NCBI GenBank assembly: GCA_009602725.1
Contig: WELB01000087.1
Location: forward strand, 249,059 to 272,539
Length of the DNA stretch: 23,481 nt
Source: Spirogloea muscicola
Taxonomy: Eukaryota > Streptophyta > Zygnematophyceae > Spirogloeales > Spirogloeaceae
Reading direction: 5' to 3'
Part shown: in pieces, positions 1-8,445 of the stretch
Numbering within the stretch: position 1 is the stretch's first letter
How the letters are laid out: each line of letters opens with the position of its first letter
Made by a program: the position numbers and the translations under genes
Notes under the pieces: generated by a model
Databases searched by the model: none
Seen by the model: only the letters and a program-made list of their open reading frames with translations
Told to the model about the DNA's origin: nothing

Positions 1-340
1 GCCGCCCCGCGCCCAGCTGCAGGACGTGCCCGCCGGCGAGCGCGCTGCCCTGGCGGCCGCTCCCGCCCCCGCCGCTCCTGCCCGTGAGGGCCCGCCATGA
101 GCCAGCTGCCACAGCCGAACGGGCGGCCCCAATGGGCGGTCCCCGACGCCGCCGGCCCCTTCTCCTTGGGGCGATGCTGACCTCCGCTGGCTGCATGCGC
201 CAGCGTGGCGCTCACGCGCCCACGAGGAGGAGGCGAAGCGGGGCGGGGCTCGCGGCGGCTGGCCGGCGCGTGGCCTCCTGGAGTGGGTGTGGGGAGGGTC
301 CCCGTACTCGGGCGTCGCCTGCATGGCCGTCTCCTCCCTC
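1..340. other. GC-rich 5' region of the transporter gene
   Basis: Very GC- and CpG-rich sequence covering the probable leader and first exon of the transporter. One frame is open from base 2 to a stop at 98-100 and is Ala/Pro-rich; this is expected by chance at such GC content, and no family is recognisable. The same kind of GC-rich block lies at the 5' ends of the hydrolase, WDR26 and phosphofructokinase genes. Confidence 0.5.
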
Positions 341-2588
341 TCCTACTCGCTCATGGGCCTCTTCGTCAAGCTCCTCGCGCGTCAGCACCACAATGCCGTC
401 ACCCAATCTCGCAGCCAGCAGCTCGCCCAACCTGCCCAACTTCCTTGACGTGACCTGCATGCAACACAAGCAACTGTAGCATGCAGCTGCACTGAGCTCA
501 CCAGCAGCCTCTCTGCGCATCCATCCGACAACAGAACGGCCCGCATTTGTAGTCAGGCCTTGCGCGCCTCCTCATACGGCACTGACCGGTATCTGGCGCA
601 AATGGTCGCAGGGGGGGGCATACCCTCACTGCAGACGGTCACCATCCGCTGCGCCGTCATCTCCTTGATGGCCGGCTGGGAGCTCAGGCGCATGGGCCAC
701 CCCCTCTTTGGAACTCCACGAGTTCGGCACCTCGTTATGGCTCGAGCTATCATCGGCTTTGTGGCGCTCTCCACCTTCTTCTACAGGCAACTCACCTGTC
801 CTATCTCCTTGTTACACTTGCAGCTGCTCTTCTCTCCTGTGCTCCTTGATTCTTCGTCTCGGCAAGGCGACCGGCGAAGCACTGCAAAGGCTTAGTCGGG
901 CTAATGAGGCCTCTGACTCAGACAGGCAGCCACATTTACTGACATGCCCACCGCGATGTTGTTGAATACTTGCAGCATTCAAGCTCTTCCCCTGAGAGAT
1001 GCTACGGTCCTCAACTTCACGATGCCTGTTTTTACAGCTGTGCTGGCAGCGGCCTTTCTTAAGGAACGCTGGGGTAGGGGCGAGATGGCAGGTAGAGCTC
1101 CACTGTCAGAATGGCCTTGCAGATCATCTTGACAGACCCTGTTTAGAGGCTTGCTGCTGCATGCTGTTGTCCGTTAGTCCGTCAAAGTGGATGTGAAACC
1201 ATCTCATTACTTGGCCTCACAATGCACTGGTCAATTGTACAGGCGGCATAGTCTCTGCAAGCCCTCAGCATAAAGATGATGGATGTCGTAGGTACCTTGT
1301 GCAGCTTCTTGGGAGTTCTGCTGGTCTCACAGCCTGAGATCCTTTTTGGAGGTAGGGTTGACAGCTGAATCTCGAGCAATTCCAGTCTGAGATCTCTAGT
1401 ACCATGACACAGAAGACCATATGCTGCCATAGCCTTGAAGAGATGGTAGGATGTGCACTGGTTCACATTATGCAGAGTCAAATCTGCTGCAGTCTATTGA
1501 TGTAGGAAGTATTGCTTTCGATTGGTAGAGCGAGGTGCAGGAGAATTAAGGGTGCATCAGAGCAGCGGGCTTGGTGTTTTCATGGCCTTAGTAGGAGCTT
1601 TTACTGGAGCACTGTCATACATCATTGTCAGAGCTGTGGGAAAGCGAGGCGAACCACCCTTGTAAGTACGTGTACACACTACCAGCTACACACCACTTCT
1701 GCTTGCCATCTGCTTTCACTTCCCCGTTGTCGTGACTTATCCTTGAGGTTCACCAACACTGTTACTCACCTTGTGCGAGATCCTTGCTAATTGATTCTGT
1801 TGCTCACGTTGTACTCTTCCTTGCAACTGTCAGAGTAAGCGTGTTCGCATTTGCAGCTCTTTCCACCCCACTGGGGGCCCTTGGGGCTCTTTTCCAGGTG
1901 ATCTCGCAGGGTGTTGACTTGCCCACGTGCAGGACATGACAGCCGTGTCACAGTCCTGCCGATTTTGCTAGTTCCTCAGATAAAGAACATTCATCTTGTC
2001 AAGTCTTTGAGAACCGTCTACTGAATTATGTAAGATCTTCAGCACACACTGGTTGATCAGGGAGATCTGCGCACTTACGCTCGGTGTGCAGGGCTTCAAG
2101 ATGCCCAGCCTACTACAGCTCATCTGCCTTCTAGCAGTTGGGTTAACCGCCTACATGGCCCAGGTACTTGACTTGCTAGCTCACATTAGCTTGTGGTTCC
2201 CAGCTTTGGCAAGTCGTGAAAGAATCTTGGATGTGTCTGCCCTCCTGCCTCCTGCCCTCTAATGGCCGCCTTTGTTGGCACTGTAAGTAGGTTTTCTTGA
2301 CACGCGGTTTGCAGCTAGAGAAGGCTGCCAAGGCAACATCTATACAGTACATCAAGGTAGCTTCAATCACCACATTACAGAAATTTGATATGCAGCTTAT
2401 GCACGTCCTTAATTGGTGGCAAGATTTAAGCTTCTGACAACATCAATGTGTGGGGCAATGTGAAGGTCTTGGGGACCTACCTACTTGGAGTTGCATTTCT
2501 TTCAGAAGTACCTGATGTCACTGGCGCCATTGGGGCTCTACTAATTGCTGCTAGTGCTGCTTGTCTTACTTATGGCAGCCGCCATTGA
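97..2588 (+). CDS. EamA/DMT-family membrane transporter (SLC35G-like), 5' end unresolved
   Basis: Multi-pass drug/metabolite transporter with two EamA-type halves; the substrate cannot be told from sequence. Exons: ?-380, 612-786, 976-1073, 1262-1351, 1541-1661, 1857-1897, 2092-2163, 2291-2356, 2466-2588 (TGA). Seen: a first membrane segment (SSLSYSLMGLFVKLLA), then QTVTIRCAVISLMAGWE, the typical EamA stretch DATVLNFTMPVFTAVLAAAF followed by LKERW, CSFLGVLLVSQPEILFG, ALVGAFTGALSYIIVRAVGK, and the last helix GALLIAASAACLTYG. Splice phases agree for most junctions; intron 2 appears to start with GC (AG|GCAACT). Two problems remain. The only good ATG (97) lies in another frame from the first helix, and the helix frame is open only from 101, with its first ATG at 323 inside the helix. 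Exons 5 and 6 also do not join in phase, so a short exon at 1662-1856 is missing or there is an indel. Family assignment is firm; start and exon 6 are not. Confidence 0.85.
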
Positions 2589-3044
2589 ATAAGTGAACCG
2601 ACTGCATGAGGTACTCTGGTGAATGTGCGTGCGTGTCCTGCAAGTTGCTTCGTGCGAGTCATATACTGGTTTGCCAACATCTATAACCAAGACAACCCGT
2701 TTAGTGTAAGAAATTTGCCTTGAGGTCCATCGATGAATAACACAGGAGCAGGGGCTTCCAGTCGAAATTCGCACATTACTACTTTTGGATGGACCTCTGA
2801 TGCACAGAGCCCCTTCTGAGTCCAGCTTGAGAGAGGCCATGTGGTCCTTGTGTACAAGATACTGCAGCTGTACACTGCAGATTAGTAGCACATGCCACAG
2901 AGTGACAATGAAAGAATAGGAGAGAGCAAAGATTTAACAGCAGTATTTGACCTACCAAAAATAGGATTGCAGGCTGACGTCCTCAGAAATGGGTTCCATA
3001 TGTCAGCGTACTGATTCGTGATGAAAGGAGTCAGTACTCCTACG
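2589..3044. other. Intergenic 3' UTRs of two converging genes
   Basis: The transporter (+) and the hydrolase (-) end tail to tail here, so this stretch should hold both 3' UTRs. Apart from the TGTAA at 2706 I see no conserved coding segment or repeat. No TGTAA was found for the minus-strand gene. Confidence 0.5.
2706..2710 (+). promoter_or_regulatory. TGTAA polyadenylation signal of the transporter gene
   Basis: TGTAA lies 118 nt past the transporter stop. TGTAA is the usual green-algal poly(A) signal, and the distance fits a 3' UTR. A 5-nt motif also occurs by chance, so only its position supports it. Confidence 0.45.
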
Positions 3045-6000
3045 TCAGTCTTTGTTGCAGGTATGTGATGCAGAATCTTCTGACAATGAAGCTCTGCTCA
3101 TGCCAGCTGCATCATCTGCCTCTGACTTGTCCTGGAGGTGATGCACGGTCAAGGATGCTTCTATGGCCTCCATAAGCATCTGCACAGACCAGAATTGGTG
3201 TCGCAGAACAATTACACAGAGTATCTAGTTGCCACGGTCTTCCTATGAGAAGACTTTAATGTAATTGCTTATGTGGCCTGCAAAATAAATGCAGACTCAA
3301 TACATTCGTAGGCAAACAAACATTGGTAATAAGCTTCCAAGGTCTTAGCACAGAGACGAAGGCAAAACAGTCCACTCATGTGCATACACCCTTTCTTCTT
3401 CCTCGACATCTGAAGGCTGGAGGCCGAGTGTGCCATTACTATCATTCTGCACACACAAATGAAGGCATGAAAGAGACCTTAGAAGGCAGACTATTGAGGA
3501 TACAAATCTCCACTATTGTCGTGATATATTACTACCTATAGGGGCCAGAGTGACAAGCCCAGCGCTCACTTGATACGATCATCAGAATGAGAAGTATACC
3601 TGCACGGACCAACGTGCTGATGCTAGACTGAGACCTTCGGGACTGAGTAGCTCTTTGATGTCTTCTTCATCCTCCTCTTTGTGTTGCCCACCTGCCGTCG
3701 GAACCTGTCATGACGAACCTCGAATGAGAAAGTATGTTGGAGCTTTGACCAGCATGGCAACAGAGCATAGAGAGAGGCCAGCTACCAGCTTCATGCATGT
3801 CTCCCAAATATAAACAAAATTGTTATATTAACAAAATAAGCCAGATTATCAGCTCAACTTGCCAATAACCTTGAGAAGAGCGAGTCAGCCCCGAGTGATT
3901 ACCAATGTCTGCGTCATGCGCCACCTTTGTCTACTTGTGGAAAGGGTTGCCTCCGGAGCTTCTTGAGATCCTCCCACTTCTGGTTGCCTACATTCTGTTT
4001 GTGTGAAAGTATATGCTCACCAGAAACATTCGTTCAAGTACACTTGCCAAGCACCAGCATTATTTGACACCCATCCCTATTGCTGACATGTAAGCAGTAC
4101 TGAAGTCCACAACAGCAATTCTAAAGTTCCAGCAGGCAAGCATTACCTGGGCTTTCGTTGGTTGCAGCAGTGTCTGTGGAAGCTGCGCTGAAGTCCTCCC
4201 CAGCCCTCTCCATGGCTGCAAGTGCTTCATAAACTGTTGCCTGCAAAGCCTAGCTACCAGACTCTCAGCAAGAGCGAGGCACAACCTCATGAGCTTATAG
4301 CACAGAGTTGCTAATTCACACCAAGATCTCACAGGGAACTTTGTCTAAGCTCCATAGACATACATTGGACGCTACACATATTCTTGACTTTCATGTGCAA
4401 CTTTGTAGAAGAGACTAACCTGGACCTGATGTTTTGTGCTCTGCAGCTCTAAAAGTAGGGGTGAATCTTGATAGGCATCAAGGAGGACATTGTAGTCTAC
4501 CTGATCAAGCTCATCCTCAAAGTCAAAAGAATGATCGTCCATATCATCGACTACTCCAGGAGCGGGAGGAGGGCAGAGCACATTGTGGAAAAAAATAGCA
4601 ATAGAGTCGTAGTAAAATGATGGTCTGACAGAGTTGTGATCGCCTTCAAATTTGATCAGGTTTTTGTCTCCCTGGCCAGCAAATGTTGATCCCGACTCAC
4701 TTGAGAGCAGCAGTATGACAAGCTAGTGCAGGGCTCTCCCTTGCAGACGAAGCATATTTCACCATGTCACTTCAAACATTGCATAGCGCACACTAGAAAT
4801 ACACACGCGGCGCAGCTGCTCTCGCTGCGTAATACAACCACGACCCAGTGGGCATTGCATCGTACCGCATACACAGCACATATATCATCTGAATGGTGGG
4901 GCAGGATGAAGTCATCATCCTCTGCATGTCCAAACAGAGCTGGCACGAAGCACTTACTTGCAGCCTGAAAAAGAATGACTAAGTCATTAGGATCCAAGCA
5001 CTGCTTCAGGAAACTATCAGAGAAATGAATCCAATAGAGTTGAATGAACTACTGCATAATATTACTCACAAGGCTTGACCAAGACTCACTGCAATGGCGT
5101 CCAATGCTGTTATGTCAAAGTGCGCCTTCTTCTTGATGATGCTCCTCATGCCATTTTTACCTGTTTATTGCACGTTGTGTCAGTGAAGTACTTGGACTTG
5201 TGCCCACTAACTCTCTCCCCAGGATTTCCACAGCAGCAAACAATCAAAGCCAACTAGTAATCTTGATTGTACTGCAACAATGAGCACCAGTGCTTTACAA
5301 GCTAGTAAGTCATACCGTGAATTTTGGCAGGGGAATTTTGTAGAGGTCCACCAGCTCCAGCATAAGCCCTGACAATCTTGAGAAGGGGCTATCCATAACC
5401 ACACCTGCTACTGTTGGATCCGTAGCCACATACAGGAGACTGCCAGAAGGCAAGCTTATCATTTAGCGACTACAAACTTCTAAGAGGAAGATCTTACGCC
5501 AAAATATACTAACGCAAGCCGATGATCGTTTCTGGTCCTGGAGCTGATTTAGCTTTGTAGTAGCTGTACCTGGTGACAGCCCCCATGGACCTCCCCCACA
5601 AGCCAACTAGTGAAGTACGGCCTTCCTCTCGGAGGTATTTGATGACGGTTGCCAGATCTTCCATCTGTCACATACTCATTGCAATGTATCAATGACACTT
5701 GTCATATGCATCGTTGTCTGTCTGCCTGGCTCCCTCCACCCACAATATTCCTACATCTGTCGCTTCCTCTTCCCTCTCCTTGCCTCCTCTCATACTTGTC
5801 TGTGCCTTTCCTTGCTTCAAACCCCCACTTCCCACTTTTCCAAGAGCGTTGTCCAAACAGGTGCTAACCTTCTGATGCAATATTTTGTCAAGTAACGGAA
5901 GGGCTGCATAGAAGCAGGATGCGGCCTCTAATTCAAATTCACCTCAAAGCATCCAAGACTGACATATTCACCATCAGATAGGCCACTGCCAGCAAAGTCC

Positions 6001-6969
6001 AAGGCCAACACAGTGATGTTCGAAGGCAATAGGATAATGGCCGCCTCGTTTGCATCAGCTCGACACCCACTGACATCGACAAAGTCCAACAGGTGGTATA
6101 AGCAGGCTATGACCACTGTCCAACTGGCAGTGATGATTGTCAGCCAAGACATGAAACACGTTCGACATAGATACCCCAGGGCTTGCTAGTCATCCAACTT
6201 TTGCTCACCAGTTTAATGATATGAGCATCACCTGTTTCCATGGCAATATATAACGCATGGGAGTAGGCTATCTCCAGATGTAGAAACTGGACTGTAGTGG
6301 CTGCACTTTAGTGTGTGACCCCTATCATTGTTGAGCTGGACATTCAGTAGTAAATAAGAGGTCAGCAGCAGTACTTGGCTACCTAATATAATATGGCTTG
6401 AACGATTTCTATCACTGTGCTGCAAAGAAACTCCAAGCAGCACTTGAAGCACAGGGAGATACGAAGATGCTGGTTGCCATCAGCGCCTGATCGCGCCTGA
6501 TCGTGTGTCTAAGTCCCAACCTCTAAGTTCAAACCCAAGGTGGTGACTCGATGTAGGAGCAAGCCAGCCCGGTCAGCTCTGCATGTGCTGTGAACAGCAG
6601 CACTTGCTGCTAACACTAGCAAGACCCACTACCTTAAAGTCAGATAGCAGAATGGGGAAGTTCCAAGCAGAGACTGTACCTCGAAATCCAGCCGTTGATA
6701 TCGGCGGCCTTTGATGCTGAAGCGTGGCCCGAGAAGATCCACAGCAGGGTCATACTCCGCCCTGCACCAATTAGAGGGGCTTTGTTTGATCTCTCGCCGA
6801 CACTTTGATCATGACCAATTGACATGCATGGCAGGATGGTTCCGGAGGACAAGCTTTATGCACCACGCAAATCAGACTTCCGCCGTTATTGACTGATGAG
6901 AGCCCCTCCACTCGCATTGAAAGGGCACCTTGGCGGTCGGATCACGAAGCTGACCAACGTGTCCATCAT
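3045..6969 (-). CDS. Alpha/beta hydrolase (serine hydrolase) with acidic UIM-containing tail
   Basis: Serine hydrolase of the plant alpha/beta-hydrolase superfamily that begins with an FVIRPPRAEY segment; acts on an unknown ester, thioester or lipid. Exons on the minus strand: 6969-6929, 6761-6680, 6335-6232, 6069-5943, 5664-5570, 5439-5316, 5160-5090, 4964-4866, 4671-4420, 4240-4147, 3979-3935, 3691-3600, 3446-3390, 3179-3045. Start MMDTLVSFVIRPP(R) splices in phase to AEYDPAVDLL. Seen: oxyanion segment CVIYCHGNSG; nucleophile elbow GLWGRSMGAVT (Ser about 144); acid in FGHAEDDDFILPHHSD (about 230); catalytic His in FEGDHNSVRP (about 259). The body ends near FFHNVLCPPP. After it come about 180 acidic, low-complexity residues ending in a ubiquitin-interacting motif (EEEERMLMEAIEASL, split by the last intron). 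All junction phases fit except exon 7, which is out of frame by its 71-nt length and lacks about three family residues. Length about 471 residues. Family assignment is very secure. Confidence 0.93.
5090..5160 (-). other. Frame-disrupting exon 7 of the alpha/beta hydrolase
   Basis: The flanking exons are both in phase 0, so this exon should be a multiple of three. From the AG acceptor it is 71 nt. It opens as V-K-M-A, then a stop appears in that frame, and the remainder reads MRSIIKKKAHFDITALDAIA in another frame up to a good GTGAGT donor. Homologues have a few residues between VKxA and MR, so about 10 nt seem to be missing. A deletion in the assembly is the simplest reading; a true mutation is possible. 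Confidence 0.6.
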
Positions 6970-7039
6970 GGCTGCGTTACGCTGGCTTGCCTAGTAGTCA
7001 CGTGTCTCCTCGAAGATCCTGTTGTGGTTCCGGTTAGCC

Positions 7040-7450
7040 TGTGGGGAGGTCGTCAAATAGCCCTTGGCTAACGGCTTCCACTCGAGGGCTGCCAAGCAGC
7101 CGAATGGCTGTCACCGAGCACCGATCGTTGCGTCACCTCTGGAGCTTCACACCCGCGGCGAGGCCAGGGGGGGGACGCGAGGTCGCCAGAGCAGAGCGGT
7201 GCAACCATGGCGCGGAGGCGGCGCCGAGCCGCGGGCGACAGAGAGGTGCGGCACGGCGCCAGGCGCGTCGGGGTCGAGGCGGCGGTAAGAGGCTGGTGGG
7301 GCGGGTCGGCCGCCGGTCGACGGAGCGAAGCCGTGACTGCTGACTTGGTCACACCGTCGCTGTCGTCTCGCGCGAGACGGTACCGGCCACCATGTCACGG
7401 CTCCCACCGGAGGCAGGCCGGGAGCAGCCCCACCTCATCTGCTTACTGAG
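7040..7450. promoter_or_regulatory. GC-rich island upstream of the hydrolase gene (promoter/5' leader)
   Basis: A sharp GC- and CpG-rich block that starts about 70 nt upstream of the hydrolase ATG (minus strand) and then falls back to roughly 50% GC. It contains a perfect 16-nt palindrome at 7364-7379. Long overlapping open frames here on both strands are Arg/Ala-rich, as expected from composition, and show no family. The position suggests a promoter or leader; no defined element is visible. Confidence 0.45.
7364..7379. repeat. Perfect 16-nt CpG-rich palindrome
   Basis: CGTCTCGCGCGAGACG reads the same on both strands. It lies about 395 nt upstream of the hydrolase start inside its GC-rich island. 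It may be a dimeric transcription-factor site, but no factor can be named. Confidence 0.45.
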
Positions 7451-7545
7451 CGGGCCTATCTGCAGTGGGTAATGTACGTCATGAGATGTGCTTGCCGATG
7501 TACTTGACCACTTTGGCCTACCGTTATCCGAGTATACGCAAGTTT
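7441..7545 (+). repeat. 5'-truncated copy of retroelement 3'-end family (copy 3)
   Basis: Matches only the last half of the repeat seen at 13431-13632 and 15227-15427. It begins inside the conserved hairpin loop (TTACTGAGCGGG), then shares the GAGATGTGCTTGCC, GTACTTG and TTTGGCCT segments. Truncation from the 5' side is the mark of target-primed retrotransposition. Confidence 0.6.
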
Positions 7546-7580
7546 CCTTCACCGGGCCCCGGCATAACTACCCATCTCGC

Positions 7581-7617
7581 CTCTTGCTTGCCTTTGTACT
7601 TGGCCACACAGGCCGTC
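7581..7617 (+). repeat. Short fragment of the retroelement 3'-end family (copy 4)
   Basis: CTTGCTTGCCTTTGTACTTGG repeats the segment GTGCTTGCCTTTGTACTTGG of the full copies, followed by a diverged GCC. It sits right after copy 3 in the same orientation, so it may be a second, more truncated insertion or a partial tandem. Confidence 0.4.
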
Positions 7618-7654
7618 CCATCACTTGATACACACTCTTTCCTTTCGTCGGGGG

Positions 7655-7730
7655 CGGCCTTCCCCTCTGTTCAATGTGTTTGTTGGCTGGCCTTTCACAG
7701 CCACTGCCTTATCTTGGAAGAGGTCAGGTC
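7655..7730 (+). repeat. Short interspersed repeat, family 2 (copy A)
   Basis: Contains the family core GGCTGGCCTTTCACAGCCAC followed by TGCCTTATCTTGGAAGAG, preceded by a C/T-rich CCCCTCTGTTCA segment. The same order of blocks is found on the plus strand at 14628 and on the minus strand at 14835-14700 and 19850-19783. No coding capacity is recognised. Confidence 0.5.
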
Positions 7731-7799
7731 TTTCAGACCCTTGTACATCGCGCTTCTGTTTTCTAAGCTTGTCTCTTGTGCCCTGCTTGCTGAGCCTTG

Positions 7800-8445
7800 T
7801 CGGAACACGCCATAACTGATCGTCCTCTCAATGTACAAAAGTAACCCTCTCAAGGTTCAATTTCTAACCCGTCTGCCAGGCTGTCTAAGTTACTGGTAGT
7901 GACGGCATAGGATAGCGTACTTAGCTAGAATATTGATGACAGCCCATGTGCCCTGTAGGAATAGCAACTTGCGAGTCCTTGTACGATAAGCCAATAAATG
8001 AATTGTACAGCAATTTCACGGGCTTGCTTTTGCAAGCTTGGTTCAGCTCAGCTTGGTTTAGCACATGGCACATCACAAATATGACACTTGGCTGTTGCAT
8101 GCTTTAGCAGTAAAGGATTGGAGACTGAAGCAATCCATTGTCCTGTCTTCTGAATACATGACGGGAAGATTGTCCATTGGCTGAATCCAAGGCTAGCTTG
8201 GCAAAGGGATGTCCAACAGGGAGACTGCAGTAAAATCTGACAACTGCAGTACTTGAGATTGGAGCCTACAAGCTGGCGGAACCCTCGTGTAAGAGATCCA
8301 CGTTGTGGGGTGAAGGCCAGTGCAGTCAAGGCTAAGCAACCCCCAGCTAGGCGGGTCAGTAATGTTCTTTTTATGCTGACCTCCCGTGGGAGGGCGGCCA
8401 ATCAGAGAATGGATTGAGGTGGTCATACAGATCATCATGCGCTTG
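7800..8445. other. Intergenic 3' flank of the WDR26-like gene
   Basis: Sequence past the WDR26-like stop on the minus strand. I see no conserved protein segment, and no TTACA (TGTAA on the minus strand). There is a small partial duplication of CAAGCTTGGTT/CAGCTTGGTT near 8034-8058. Nothing else is supported. Confidence 0.4.

Noticed and set aside
6476-6505. CRISPR-like or tandem array from repeated CGCCTGATCG
   Set aside because: Only two adjacent 10-nt units with no spacers; a minor local duplication.
6490-6560. Possible tRNA, from a GTTCAAACC stretch resembling a T loop
   Set aside because: No matching T-arm, acceptor stem or anticodon arm could be built around it on either strand.
7041-7449. 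Overlapping open frames of 70 to 100 codons on both strands
   Set aside because: They lie in a very GC-rich block where stops are rare, are Arg/Ala/Pro-rich and overlap in several frames at once; no family or splice logic supports any of them.
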